This document shows, piece by piece, positions 42,087-51,147 of a stretch of DNA of 64,000 nt (the first letter of the stretch is position 1; every line of letters begins with the position of its first letter). The DNA comes from Streptomyces sp. NBC_01244 (GTDB taxonomy: Bacteria; Actinomycetota; Actinomycetes; Streptomycetales; Streptomycetaceae): positions 3,224,001 through 3,288,000 of the forward strand of contig NZ_CP108488.1 in the NCBI RefSeq assembly GCF_035987325.1, in the 5' to 3' direction. The position numbers were made by a program, and so were the translations under genes. Under the pieces are notes generated by a model, which saw only the letters and a list, made by a program, of their open reading frames with translations, had not been told where the DNA came from and did no database searches.

Positions 42087-43361
42087 GTGGTCGACGCACA
42101 CCGGACGTTCGTCATCGTCGGCGCAGGGCTCGCCGGGGCTAAGGCGGCCGAAACGCTGAGGTCCGAGGGGTTCACGGGGCGGGTGATCCTGATCGGAGAC
42201 GAGCGTGAACATCCCTACGAGCGGCCACCGCTCTCCAAGGGGTACCTGGCGGGCAAGGAGGAGCGCGAGAGCGTCTTCGTGCACGAACCGTCCTGGTACG
42301 CGGCCTCCGACATCGAGCTGCACCTCGGCCAGCCCGCGGTCCACCTCGACCGGGACGCCAAGAAGGTGGTCCTCGGCGACGGCACGGCGCTGCCCTACGA
42401 CAAGCTGCTGCTCGCCACCGGCGCCGAACCGCGCCGGCTCGACATCCCGGGCACCGAGCTGGTCGGGGTGCACCACCTGCGCCGGCTCTCGCACGCGGAG
42501 CGGCTGCGGGGGGCCCTGGCGAGCCTGGGCCGGGACAACGGGCACCTGCTGATCGCGGGCGCCGGCTGGATCGGTCTGGAGGTCGCCGCGGCGGCCCGCG
42601 GGTACGGGGCCGAGGTCACCGTGATCGAGCCGGCGCCGACCCCGCTGCACGCGGTGCTCGGCCCGGAGGTCGGCCGGCTCTTCGCCGACCTGCACACCGA
42701 GCACGGGGTCCGCTTCCACTTCGGGTCCCATCTGACGGAGATCGTCGGGCACGACGGCATGGTGCTGGCGGCCCGTACGGACGACGGGGAGGAGCACCCG
42801 GCGCACGCGGTCCTCGCGGCGATCGGGGCCGCCCCGCGGACCGCACTGGCGGAGACCTCGGGCCTGGCCCTGGTCGACCGGGAGCACGGGGGCGGGATCG
42901 CCGTGGACGCCTCGCTGCGCACCTCCGACCCGGACGTCTTCGCGGTCGGGGACGTGGCGGCCGCACACCACCCGGTGCTGGGGGCCCGGCTGCGGGTGGA
43001 GCACTGGGCGAACGCGCTGAACGGGGGTCCGGCCGCCGCGCGGGCGATGCTGGGGCAGGAGGTCTCGTACGACCGGGTGCCGTACTTCTTCTCCGACCAG
43101 TACGACGTGGGTCTGGAGTACTCGGGGTACGCCCCGGCGGGCGGCTACGACCAGGTGCTGATCCGCGGCGACGCGGGCAAGCGGGAGTTCATCGCCTTCT
43201 GGCTCTCGGACGGCCGGGTCCTGGCCGGAATGAACGTGAACGTGTGGGACGTCACCGAGGACATCCAGGCCCTGATCAGGTCGAAGGCGCCCGTGGACCG
43301 GGAGAGGCTGGCGGATCCGTCGATTCCGCTTTCGGCCCTGGTTCCGGCGGAAGGGGCCTGA
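42087..43361 (+). CDS. FAD-dependent ferredoxin/rubredoxin reductase-like protein
   Basis: A 424-residue flavoprotein with the FAD motif VIVGAGLAGAKAAETL, the NAD motif LIAGAGWIGLEVAA and the second FAD motif DVFAVGDVAA, plus a C-terminal reductase dimerisation domain. It resembles putidaredoxin/ferredoxin reductases that pass electrons from NAD(P)H to [2Fe-2S] ferredoxins or cytochrome P450 systems. GTG 42087 is preferred (AGGAGG six bases upstream). It sits between dgt and dnaG. Confidence 0.9.
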   Translation: MVDAHRTFVIVGAGLAGAKAAETLRSEGFTGRVILIGDEREHPYERPPLSKGYLAGKEERESVFVHEPSWYAASDIELHLGQPAVHLDRDAKKVVLGDGTALPYDKLLLATGAEPRRLDIPGTELVGVHHLRRLSHAERLRGALASLGRDNGHLLIAGAGWIGLEVAAAARGYGAEVTVIEPAPTPLHAVLGPEVGRLFADLHTEHGVRFHFGSHLTEIVGHDGMVLAARTDDGEEHPAHAVLAAIGAAPRTALAETSGLALVDREHGGGIAVDASLRTSDPDVFAVGDVAAAHHPVLGARLRVEHWANALNGGPAAARAMLGQEVSYDRVPYFFSDQYDVGLEYSGYAPAGGYDQVLIRGDAGKREFIAFWLSDGRVLAGMNVNVWDVTEDIQALIRSKAPVDRERLADPSIPLSALVPAEGA

Positions 43362-43395
43362 CGGGATTGTCTCCGCCCGGCCGTAGACTGGCGCG

Positions 43396-45327
43396 GTGGC
43401 AGGACGGATCAACGACGACGACGTGAAGGCGGTACGGGACGCGGTCCCGATCGACGCCGTGGTCTCGGAGTACCTCCAGCTGCGCAACGCGGGCGGCGGC
43501 AACCTCAAGGGCCTCTGCCCCTTCCATGACGAGAAGTCCCCGTCCTTCCAGGTCAGCCCCAGCAAGGGCTTCTACCACTGCTTCGGCTGCCAGGCGGGCG
43601 GGGACACCCTCGACTTCGTCATGAAGATCGACCACCTCTCCTTCTCGGAGGCGGTGGAGCGGCTCGCCGGCCTGGCCGGCATCACCCTGCGGTACGAAGA
43701 GGGCGGCTACACCGCCGGCACCAGCGGGCGCGGCGAGCGGATCCGGCTGGTCGAGGCGCACAAGGCCGCGGCCGATTTCTACATGGACCAGCTCGGCAGC
43801 GCCGAGGCGGAGATCGGCCGCAAGTTCCTGGCCGAGCGCGGCTTCGACCAGGCCGCCGCCCAGCACTTCAGCGTCGGCTACAGCCCGGCCGGCTGGGACC
43901 ACCTGACCCGCTTCCTGCGCGGCAAGGGCTTCAGCGACAAGGAACTGATCACCTCGGGCCTGGCCCAGGACAGCCGCAGCGGCAAGCCCATCGACCGCTT
44001 CCGCGGCCGGCTGATGTGGCCCATCCGCGACATCAGCGGCGAGGTCGTCGGCTTCGGCGCGCGCAAGCTGCGCGACGACGACAACGGCCCCAAGTACCTG
44101 AACACCCCCGAGACGGCGATCTACAAGAAGTCCCAGGTGCTGTACGGCATCGACCTGGCCAAGAAGGAGATCGCCAAGACCTCCCGGGCCGTCGTCGTCG
44201 AGGGCTACACCGACGTCATGGCCTGCCACATGGCCGGGGTCACCACCGCGATCGCCACCTGCGGCACCGCCTTCGGCGGCGACCACATCAAGATCCTGCG
44301 CCGACTGCTCATGGACAACGCCACCGCCGAGGTGATCTTCACCTTCGACGGGGACGCGGCCGGGCAGAAGGCCGCGCTGCGGGCCTTCGAGGACGACCAG
44401 AAGTTCGCCGCGGAGACCTCCATCACCATCGCCCCCGGCGGCATGGACCCCTGCGACCTGCGCCTGGCCAAGGGCGACGCGGCCGTATCCGGGCTGGTCG
44501 AGGCCCGCACCCCGCTGTTCGAGTTCGCGCTGAAGCACATCGTGGCCCGGCACAACCTGGAGAACCCGGCGGGGCGGGCGGCCGCGCTGGAGGAAGCCGC
44601 CCCGATCATCAAAAAGATCAAGAACGTCGCGATCCAGCACGAGTCGGCGGTCCAACTGGCGGGCATGCTGGGCATGCGCGACGAGCAGTTCGTGGTCAAG
44701 CGGATCGCCCAGCTCGACCGCTGGGCCCGGGAGCGCGGCAACCAGCCCCAGCAGCAGCGCCGGGGCCAGTCCGGCAACTCCGGCGGCTCGGGCCACTCCG
44801 GCCACTCGTACGAGGACATCCCCGCGCCGTCCGCCGGCCCCGCGGGCCCCGCGCTGAACCTGCGCAGCCCCGCGCACATCACCGAGCGCGAGCTGCTCAA
44901 GCTGGCGCTCCAGCGCCCCGCCCTGGTCTCGCCCGCCTTCGACGCGTACGGGATGGACGAGTTCACCGCCCCGCCCTACGCGGCCGTGCGCCAGGCCATC
45001 ATGGACGCCGGCGGCGCCTCGCTCGGCACCGAGGACTACGTGACCCGGGTCCGTGACTCCGCGCCGAACGACACCGTCCGCGCGCTGGTCACCGAGCTCG
45101 TCGTCGAGGCCATCCACGCGAAGACGGTGGACGAGGTCTACGCCGGGGTCCAGCTGGTCCAGGTCCGCCTCCGCGCGGTCGACCGCCGGGTCCACGAGAT
45201 CCAGGGCACCCTGTCCCGCCTCGGCCACCAGGACGCGCCGGAGCAACTGGCGGCGGTCCAGGAGGAGCTGTGGGTGCTCCAGCAGTACGGCCAACGCCTG
45301 CGCAACCGCGGCGCTGAAGGCCTCTAG
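43396..45327 (+). CDS. dnaG: DNA primase
   Basis: The 643-residue primase makes RNA primers for replication. The N-terminal zinc site is C41, H44, C62, C65 (CPFH and CFGC). The TOPRIM catalytic core contains VVVEGYTDVMACH and TFDGDAAGQKAA. The C-terminal DnaB-interaction domain follows a Gln/Gly/Ser-rich linker (QPQQQRRGQSGNSGGSG, about residues 452-475). GTG 43396 gives the expected MAGRINDDDV start. Confidence 0.97.
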   Translation: MAGRINDDDVKAVRDAVPIDAVVSEYLQLRNAGGGNLKGLCPFHDEKSPSFQVSPSKGFYHCFGCQAGGDTLDFVMKIDHLSFSEAVERLAGLAGITLRYEEGGYTAGTSGRGERIRLVEAHKAAADFYMDQLGSAEAEIGRKFLAERGFDQAAAQHFSVGYSPAGWDHLTRFLRGKGFSDKELITSGLAQDSRSGKPIDRFRGRLMWPIRDISGEVVGFGARKLRDDDNGPKYLNTPETAIYKKSQVLYGIDLAKKEIAKTSRAVVVEGYTDVMACHMAGVTTAIATCGTAFGGDHIKILRRLLMDNATAEVIFTFDGDAAGQKAALRAFEDDQKFAAETSITIAPGGMDPCDLRLAKGDAAVSGLVEARTPLFEFALKHIVARHNLENPAGRAAALEEAAPIIKKIKNVAIQHESAVQLAGMLGMRDEQFVVKRIAQLDRWARERGNQPQQQRRGQSGNSGGSGHSGHSYEDIPAPSAGPAGPALNLRSPAHITERELLKLALQRPALVSPAFDAYGMDEFTAPPYAAVRQAIMDAGGASLGTEDYVTRVRDSAPNDTVRALVTELVVEAIHAKTVDEVYAGVQLVQVRLRAVDRRVHEIQGTLSRLGHQDAPEQLAAVQEELWVLQQYGQRLRNRGAEGL

Positions 45328-45371
45328 ACGTCCGGGCCTCCAGACGTCCGGGCCTCCAGGCCTTCAGGCCC

Positions 45372-45891
45372 CTAGGCCCCCGGGACGACCAGTCCCGTCT
45401 CGTACGCCACGACGACGGCCTGGGCCCGGCTGTCCAGGGCCCGTTTGGTCATCGTCCGGTTGAGGTGGGTCTTGACGGTCGCCTCGCTGATGAAGAGCAG
45501 CTCGGCGATCTCCGTGTTGGACAGCCCGCGCGCCGTCAGCCGCAGCACCTCCCGTTCGCGGGCGGTGAGGGCGTCGAGGACGGCGGGAGTGTCCGGCACC
45601 GGGTCCGCGCGGTTCACGTAGGACTCGATGAGGCGCCGCGTCACGCTCGGGGCGAAGAGCAAGTCGCCGCGGGCCACCGCCACGACCGCCTCGATCAGCC
45701 GCTCCGGGCCGGTGTCCTTCAGCAGGAACCCGGAGGCTCCGGCGCGCAGGGCGGCGTACACGTACTCGTCGAGATCGAAGGTGGTCAGGACGAGGACCCG
45801 CGGCAGCGGGTCCACCGATCCCGCGAGGATCCGCTCGGTGGCGGCCGGCCCGGATCAGGATCTGGTCGTCGACGACCAGGACGCGGATCAC
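45372..45891 (-). pseudogene. NarL-type response regulator with internal deletion
   Basis: The gene begins at GTG 45891 (VIRVLVVDDQILIRAG), but after 16 residues the receiver jumps, out of frame, to ERILAGSVDPLPRVLVL in another frame. This removes about 50-55 residues including the phospho-acceptor Asp. From there the C-terminal receiver and the LuxR helix-turn-helix (LTAREREVLRLTARGLSNTE) are intact to the stop at 45372. Its start overlaps the stop of a histidine-kinase remnant by four bases, so this was a kinase/regulator operon. Confidence 0.85.
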
Positions 45892-46016
45892 GCCGCCGGC
45901 CGGTTCTCCGGCCCGAGGGGACCCGCGGGGGTGACGGGCGCCGTGGTGACCGGCAGGGTGAGGCACACGCTGAATCCCCCCTCGGTCCGCGGGCCGACGA
46001 CCACTGTTCCGCCTTG
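45888..46016 (-). pseudogene. C-terminal remnant of the partner histidine kinase
   Basis: About 43 codons reading GGTVVVGPRTEGGFSVCLTLP match the last strand region of a NarX-type histidine kinase ATPase domain. Upstream sequence is replaced at about 46016 by the end of an IS200/IS605-type element. Confidence 0.7.
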
Positions 46017-46023
46017 AAGTGCT

Positions 46024-46043
46024 CTCCCGGCTGAAGCCGGGAG
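46024..46043. mobile_element. right-end hairpin of an IS200/IS605-type element
   Basis: CTCCCGGC and its complement GCCGGGAG are separated by four bases, lying between the kinase remnant and the TnpB 3' end. Imperfect terminal hairpins of this kind are recognised by TnpA in IS200/IS605 transposition, and in related elements the guide RNA of TnpB spans this end. Confidence 0.6.
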
Positions 46044-46051
46044 ATTCCTGC

Positions 46052-46540
46052 TTACCTTGCGGTAGCGGGCTTGACGCGCTTGGCGCGCCTGACGACTGCC
46101 CTTCCGGCAGCCGGGATGAGCGCGAGGCCCATCCGGTACAGGTGCAAGACGTTGCGGGCTGCGTTGTGGTCGGCGTTGCCGGTCCAGCCGCAGTCGGGGT
46201 TCTTGCACACGAACAGGGCCTGGGACTCCCGGCTCCCGGGCGTGGTGAAGCCGCACGCTGAGCAGCGCCGGGAGGTGCCGGGGGCCGGGACCTTTACAAG
46301 GGTGTCACCGTGCGGCCCCACGCCTCCCCGCTGATGGAGCGGTTCAGCTCAGATTTCTGGGCGACGTTCTTCCCCGGCTCCTCGATGGTTCCCCTGGCGG
46401 ACTTGACCATGTTCGTGATGGTGAGTGCTTCGACCACGACCGTGCCGTAGGTGCGGGCGATGGTGGTGGTCGTCTGGTGCTGCCAGTCCAAGGCCCTGCG
46501 CTTGGCTTTCGCGCGGAGTACTGCGATCTGGTCGTAGGTG
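46052..46540 (-). pseudogene. tnpB: TnpB (IS605 OrfB) C-terminal remnant, frameshifted
   Basis: The first frame reads KAKRRALDWQHQTTTTIARTY and VVVEALTITNMVKSARG, including the RuvC Glu. Near 46310 it shifts to TLVKVPAPGTSRRCSACGFT, then CKNPDCGWTGNADHNAARNV, the zinc ribbon and last RuvC Asp. The N-terminal half with the first catalytic Asp is missing, so this RNA-guided nuclease relative is dead. Stop at 46052. Confidence 0.85.
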
Positions 46541-46750
46541 CGGTCTGGGTGGACCGCTCCACCGCCGGCGGCAGGACCTGGACCGGCCCGCTGGGCATGA
46601 CCACCGTGCAGAACGGCAGCGACACCCACACCCCGGCCCACAACGACGCGGGCTACGTGATGCGGGCCTGCGCCTGGAACGACAGCACCGGCCTCGCGCG
46701 CTGTACCGGCTGGAACCAGCCCCTCCCGGCCGTGCGTCCGCCCGCCCGCG
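46530..46750 (+). pseudogene. C-terminal remnant of a secreted Streptomyces protein
   Basis: The plus strand reads AVWVDRSTAGGRTWTGPLG and RACAWNDSTGLARCTGWN, a Trp/Cys-rich ending I associate with secreted glycoside-hydrolase-like proteins. It begins abruptly where TnpB sequence ends at about 46530, so its N-terminus was lost with the insertion. It runs on without a clear stop toward the convergent gene. Confidence 0.5.
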
Positions 46751-46789
46751 GGGACGGGTGGCCGCAAGGCCAGTACCGCCGCCTGGTCC

Positions 46790-47281
46790 CTAAGGCGTCT
46801 CTCGGCGCAGCCAGTCGCCGCCCGGGATCCGGGTGCCGGAGCGGGCCAGGTGGCGGGCCAGGGGTGGGGCGGCCAGGTAGACCCAGGCGCGGACCGGGGT
46901 GCCGTCGGGGCGCAAGGCCTCTCGGGCGGTGCGGTCGTAGATGTTGGCGGGGTGCCCGGGGCCGGCGTACTCCTCAAGCAGGTCGAGCGCCACGAGGAGT
47001 TCCCCGTAGGCCCCGGGGGCCGGGGTGATCAGCTCTCCGGCTATGGCGGAGCCGGGGCGGTCCACGGCGTACGGGTAGCCGGGGCCCTCGTACAGGGCCG
47101 CGTCCGGGAGGCGGGCGGGCTCCTCGGCGGCCGTGCGGCCGCGCAGGAACAGGTCGTGGTTGACCTCGCCGGGACGCAGGGTGCCGTAGACGAAGAACGG
47201 GAGCTCCTCCAGCTCCTCCAGCACCTCCGCCTGCGGAATCGTCCTTTCGCCGTGGCCTTCCGGCCGATCGGCCGATGCCAT
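46790..47281 (-). CDS. gamma-glutamylcyclotransferase-like protein
   Basis: A 163-residue protein with the BtrG/GGCT fold. PFFVYGTLRPGEVNHDLF is the YGSLR-type substrate loop, and LVALDLLEEYAGP contains the acidic residues used in catalysis. Members cyclise gamma-glutamyl amines. ATG 47281 is chosen as the domain start; the frame is open further. It converges with the secreted-protein remnant. Confidence 0.83.
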   Translation of the reverse strand: MASADRPEGHGERTIPQAEVLEELEELPFFVYGTLRPGEVNHDLFLRGRTAAEEPARLPDAALYEGPGYPYAVDRPGSAIAGELITPAPGAYGELLVALDLLEEYAGPGHPANIYDRTAREALRPDGTPVRAWVYLAAPPLARHLARSGTRIPGGDWLRRETP

Positions 47282-47483
47282 GCGGGCCTCCCTCGATTCA
47301 GGCTGGGCTGCGAGCCGGACTTCCGCCGGCCGCGGGCCGGGCCGGAAGTCCCGGCTTCGGCCGCGGAAGCCCGCGTACGCACCGCTGTTACACAACCGCC
47401 CGGTCCCCGTGACCGGCGCCCTCTACCGTCAGTCTGCCTGCCCCCGCCCCGCCCTCCCCCACCACCCGACGGTTCCGCCCTCC

Positions 47484-48194
47484 ATGACTCGACCGACCCG
47501 CCGCAGCCTCGCCGCGGCCGCCCTGCTCTGCATCGGCCTCGGCGGCTGCGCCGCACCCGGGGGCCTCGGGCAGGGCGAGGTCGCGCCGCCCGTGTCCTCC
47601 CAGCCCCGGCCGAAGCCGCTGTGGCCGTCGTGGACCGAGTCCCCGAGCTCCAGCGGTACGGCGGTGGCCGGCCGGGAACCGCCGCCGCAGCCGCTCGACG
47701 GGGCCCCGGCCGTGGGACCGGAGGGCATCGAGGAGGTCGACGTGACGGCCGTGCTCCGCGCGGACAAGACGATGAAGCGCTTCGGCGACGGGAAGGAGAT
47801 CGAGGGCCCGGGCAAGGCCGGGGTCCGGCCGGCCCGGTACGCGGACCTGACGGGCGACGGGAAACCCGAACTGATCGTCGCCGCCGACACCCAGACCGGG
47901 CGTTCGGTGCTCGGCGTCTACACCGCGGCCGGCGGGAAGATCGTTCCGATCCTGGCCACCAGCGGCCGGCGGATGAGCGCCGAGGTCCTCGGCACCGACC
48001 TGCTGGTCCGCACCACCGACGACGACGGATCCGCGCACGACATCCGCTACCACTGGGACGGCCGGCGGATGAGCGTCCTCAGCGACGAGCACCGGTTCGG
48101 CAACGCCATCTCCGGCCCGGGCTCCGGCACGTGTCCGGCCCCGCGGCCGTCCGGCTCCGAATCCCCCGCCCCCACGGACCGGGCCGCCAGGTGA
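47484..48194 (+). CDS. lipoprotein paired with a histidine kinase
   Basis: A 236-residue protein with a lipoprotein signal (MTRPTRRSLAAAALLCIGLG then GC, lipobox LGGC, Cys about residue 22). The mature part has a Pro-rich spacer and a domain with YADLTGDGKPELIVAADTQT, an FG-GAP/VCBS-like repeat. Its stop overlaps the kinase start by four bases (GTGA), so it is likely an extracytoplasmic accessory of the kinase, by analogy with CseA and CseC in Streptomyces. Confidence 0.85.
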   Translation: MTRPTRRSLAAAALLCIGLGGCAAPGGLGQGEVAPPVSSQPRPKPLWPSWTESPSSSGTAVAGREPPPQPLDGAPAVGPEGIEEVDVTAVLRADKTMKRFGDGKEIEGPGKAGVRPARYADLTGDGKPELIVAADTQTGRSVLGVYTAAGGKIVPILATSGRRMSAEVLGTDLLVRTTDDDGSAHDIRYHWDGRRMSVLSDEHRFGNAISGPGSGTCPAPRPSGSESPAPTDRAAR

Positions 48195-49468
48195 AGCGCG
48201 CCCTGCTCCGCTGCCGCCGGCTCCTGCACTCCCTCGGCCTGCGCTGGAAGATCTCCGTCCTGCTCGCCGTCGGCTGCTCGCTCGTCGCGCTCACCATCGG
48301 CATCCTCATCCACGAGGCCCGCGCGAACCAGGTGGCCGACGCGGCGCGCAAGAGCGCCCTCGCGCAGCTCGTCCGGGTGCGGCAGGTGTACGAGCTCACG
48401 GGCCAGCTGGACTTCGACAAGGTCGGGGAGGCCGACGCGCGCCTCGACTGCCCGAGCCTGCCGGAACCCCTGCGGCAGGCCGCGCTCACCGGGCAGCGCA
48501 CCACCTACCTCGACCTGCACGGCCTCCATCCGGCGGTGTGGGCCGCCCGGCCGGTCGGCGGCGACCAGGTGCTTTCCGTACGCCAGCCGCTGGCGGGGGA
48601 ACAGGCGGAACTGTGGGAACTGGACCAGAAGTTGATGGCCTTCGGGGTGGTCGTCGTCACGCTCGCGGCGGCCGGCGGGGCGGCGCTGGCCAGCCGGCTG
48701 AGCAAGGACCTGCGGTCCGCCGCCGAGACGGCCCGGCGGATCAGCACGGGCGAACTGGACGCGCGGATAGGCCCGTCGGGCGTACCGGGGACGCGGAACG
48801 AGGTGGCCGCACTGTCCGCGGCGGTCGACACGATGGCGGCGAGCCTGCAGCGACGGCTGGTGGCGGAGCAGCGGTTCACGGCGGACGTGGCGCACGAGCT
48901 GCGGACCCCGCTGACCGGACTGCACACCGCCGCCGAGCTGCTCCCTCCGGGGCGGCCCACCGAGCTGGTGCGCGACCGGGTCTCGGCCCTGTGCGGCCTC
49001 ACGGAGGACCTCCTGGAGGTGGCCCGGCTGGACGGGGACCGGGAGGTGGCCCAGCTGGACATCCACCTCCTGGGGCCGCTGGTGGAGGAGGTCACCCGGC
49101 GCTCGGGGGTGGAGGCTCGGGTCCTGGGCGCCGCCGACGGCACGGCCCGCGTCCGCACGGACGTCCGGCGGCTGGAGCGGATCCTGACGAACCTGCTGGT
49201 CAACGCCCGCAGGCACGGCCGGGACCCGATCACCGTGACGGTCGCCGGGAACACCGTCACCGTCCGGGACCACGGTCCGGGCTTCCCGGAGACCCTGCTG
49301 CGGGACGGCCCGCAGCGGTTCCTGACGGGCGCGACCGAACGCGGCCAGGGCACGGGCCTGGGCCTGACCATCGCCCTGGGCCAGGCCCAGGTCATCGGCG
49401 CCCGCATCAGCCTCGCCAACCCCACCCCCACCGGCGCGGCGGCCGCCCTCACCCTCCCGCCGGCCTGA
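48191..49468 (+). CDS. sensor histidine kinase
   Basis: A 425-residue kinase: helix 1 (about residues 20-41), an extracytoplasmic loop of about 105 residues with a single Cys, helix 2 (about 147-168) and a HAMP domain. The H-box ADVAHELRTPLTG has the phospho-accepting His235. The ATPase N-box (NLLVNARRHGRD), G1 (VRDHGPGFPE) and G2 (GTGLGLTIA) follow. It is translationally coupled to the lipoprotein. No response regulator gene is adjacent on either side, which is unusual. Confidence 0.9.
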   Translation: MKRALLRCRRLLHSLGLRWKISVLLAVGCSLVALTIGILIHEARANQVADAARKSALAQLVRVRQVYELTGQLDFDKVGEADARLDCPSLPEPLRQAALTGQRTTYLDLHGLHPAVWAARPVGGDQVLSVRQPLAGEQAELWELDQKLMAFGVVVVTLAAAGGAALASRLSKDLRSAAETARRISTGELDARIGPSGVPGTRNEVAALSAAVDTMAASLQRRLVAEQRFTADVAHELRTPLTGLHTAAELLPPGRPTELVRDRVSALCGLTEDLLEVARLDGDREVAQLDIHLLGPLVEEVTRRSGVEARVLGAADGTARVRTDVRRLERILTNLLVNARRHGRDPITVTVAGNTVTVRDHGPGFPETLLRDGPQRFLTGATERGQGTGLGLTIALGQAQVIGARISLANPTPTGAAAALTLPPA

Positions 49469-49806
49469 CCCCGCCACCCCTTCCGGTCCCGCCGGGGTCC
49501 GGGGCGGAGCCCGGCCCTTCGAGCCCCGCCGGCGTTTGAGGCGCGGGGTCCGGGGCGGAGCCCCGGGATACGGAGAAAGGGCGGGGCGGGGACGGGCTCC
49601 GCGCAGCGGCGACCCGCACCCGGCGAGCGAGGCCGCCGTCACCCAGACGGGGTGGTGCCCCACAGATGCCCTATCACCCATCCCCACCTGCGGGAATACC
49701 CCGCCACCCACTCCCCCCGAACCGATCTGACATGGCATCAGCAGGCGCCCGCCCCGGCTTCCGGGTTACCTCGGAAACACGACCCCGTGTCCCCAGGAGA
49801 CCCCCC
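49469..49806. other. intergenic region with Streptomyces repeat element
   Basis: After the kinase stop lies a copy of a repeat found elsewhere in this window (GGCGTTTGAGG, then GGTCCGGGGCGGAGCCCC, 49521-49566), forming a GC-rich hairpin that could act as a terminator. The rest up to the next ATG shows no gene. An AGGAGA ribosome site precedes 49807. Confidence 0.6.
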
Positions 49807-50370
49807 ATGCGACGACGCACCGCCCACGTGCTCACCGCCACCGCGCTGACCGCCGCCGCGTTCACCGGCCCGGTGGCCGGCGCGGTAGCCGCCGCGGACC
49901 TGGGCATGACGGGCTTCGGCATGACGGGCTTCGCGGCAGGCGACTTCGCCCCGCTGGAGGTGTGGCCCAAGTCCGCCGCCCCCGGCACCACCGTCACGGT
50001 GAACACGAAGGCCTGCGGCCCGGGCAGTCACGCCGAGGGCGACGCCACCACCGTCGGGGGCGGCCGCTTCAAGCTGACTCCGGGCACCCACAAGGAGGTG
50101 GTCGTGGGGCAGTTCCAGGTCGCCCGCGGAACCCACCCCGGCACCCACTCGATCGGCGCCACCTGCGCGAACGGCAAGTTCGCCACCGGCGACCTGATCG
50201 TCACCGAGCACGACCGGGCCCCCCAGGGCCACGTGCGCACCGGGGTGGGCGGTGGCACGACCACCACCACCGACCCCGCCAAGATCGCGGCGGGAGCGGC
50301 TGTGCTGGCCGCCACCGCCGTCGGCGGTACCTGGTTCCTGCGTCGCCGGGCGAGCGGCACGCGGAACTGA
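49807..50370 (+). CDS. secreted, C-terminally anchored surface protein
   Basis: A 187-residue protein with a Sec signal peptide (about residues 1-30), a short domain with two cysteines (VNTKACGPGSHAEG and SIGATCANGKF), a Thr-rich spacer and a C-terminal membrane helix ending WFLRRRASG. This is the architecture of a wall-attached protein, but there is no LPxTG-type motif. It lies 144 bases upstream of a class F sortase gene in the same orientation, a common pairing in Streptomyces. Confidence 0.8.
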   Translation: MRRRTAHVLTATALTAAAFTGPVAGAVAAADLGMTGFGMTGFAAGDFAPLEVWPKSAAPGTTVTVNTKACGPGSHAEGDATTVGGGRFKLTPGTHKEVVVGQFQVARGTHPGTHSIGATCANGKFATGDLIVTEHDRAPQGHVRTGVGGGTTTTTDPAKIAAGAAVLAATAVGGTWFLRRRASGTRN

Positions 50371-50514
50371 CGGACGCCCACCGCGGCTCCGGCCGCGGTC
50401 CGACCGGTACCGTCCCCCGTCGCCCGCCCCGCGAGGTCCCCCCCGTTCGCGGGGCCGGGCGACGGCCAGTCACCACGTCACCACGTCACCACGTCACCAA
50501 GCCGAGGGGGCCGC

Positions 50515-51147
50515 ATGGAGGCAGAGGCACGCCGCGCCCGCGCCCGCGGCGGCGGACTCGTCGCACTCGCCGCATGCATCGGCGTCTGGCTCATCGGCAG
50601 CGGCTCCGGCGAGCCCGTCCGGCCGCCGCTGCCCTCCCCCGGTGAGGCGCTGAGCGCCCAGGCCCGGTTCCCCGGGGCCATCGCCGCGCTCCCCGGCTCC
50701 CCGCCGACCCGGATCAGGATCCCGTCCATCCGGGTGGACGCCCCGCTCACCGGGCTGGGGCTACAGGCCGACGGCAGTCTCGAAGTACCGCCGCCCGCCC
50801 GCCGCGACCTCGCGGGCTGGTACCGCGAGGGCACGACCCCGGGCGCCACCGGCACGGCCGTGGTCGCCGGGCACGTGGACGACGCGGCCGGGCCCGCGGT
50901 CTTCTACCACCTCGGCGCACTGCGCCGGGGGGCCCAGATCGAGATCGCCCGCGCGGATGGACGTACGGCCGTGTTCACCGTCCACGCGGTGGAGGTCTAC
51001 GACGCCAAGGCCTTCCCCGACTCCCGCGTGTACGGGTCGTCGCCGCGCGCCGAGCTCCGCGTCATCACCTGCGGCGGGGGCTTCTCCCCGCGCACCGGCT
51101 ACCAGGGCAACGTGGTCGTCTTCGCCCACCTGACGGGCACGTACTAA
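50515..51147 (+). CDS. class F sortase
   Basis: A 210-residue transpeptidase with an N-terminal membrane helix (about residues 13-30). The catalytic residues are His120 (VVAGHVD), Cys186 (VITCGGG) and Arg193 (SPRTGYQGNVVV). It cleaves a sorting signal and joins the protein to the cell wall. The preceding surface protein is a candidate partner, although it lacks a recognisable LPxTG. The gene end overlaps the convergent XRE gene by four bases. Confidence 0.92.
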   Translation: MEAEARRARARGGGLVALAACIGVWLIGSGSGEPVRPPLPSPGEALSAQARFPGAIAALPGSPPTRIRIPSIRVDAPLTGLGLQADGSLEVPPPARRDLAGWYREGTTPGATGTAVVAGHVDDAAGPAVFYHLGALRRGAQIEIARADGRTAVFTVHAVEVYDAKAFPDSRVYGSSPRAELRVITCGGGFSPRTGYQGNVVVFAHLTGTY

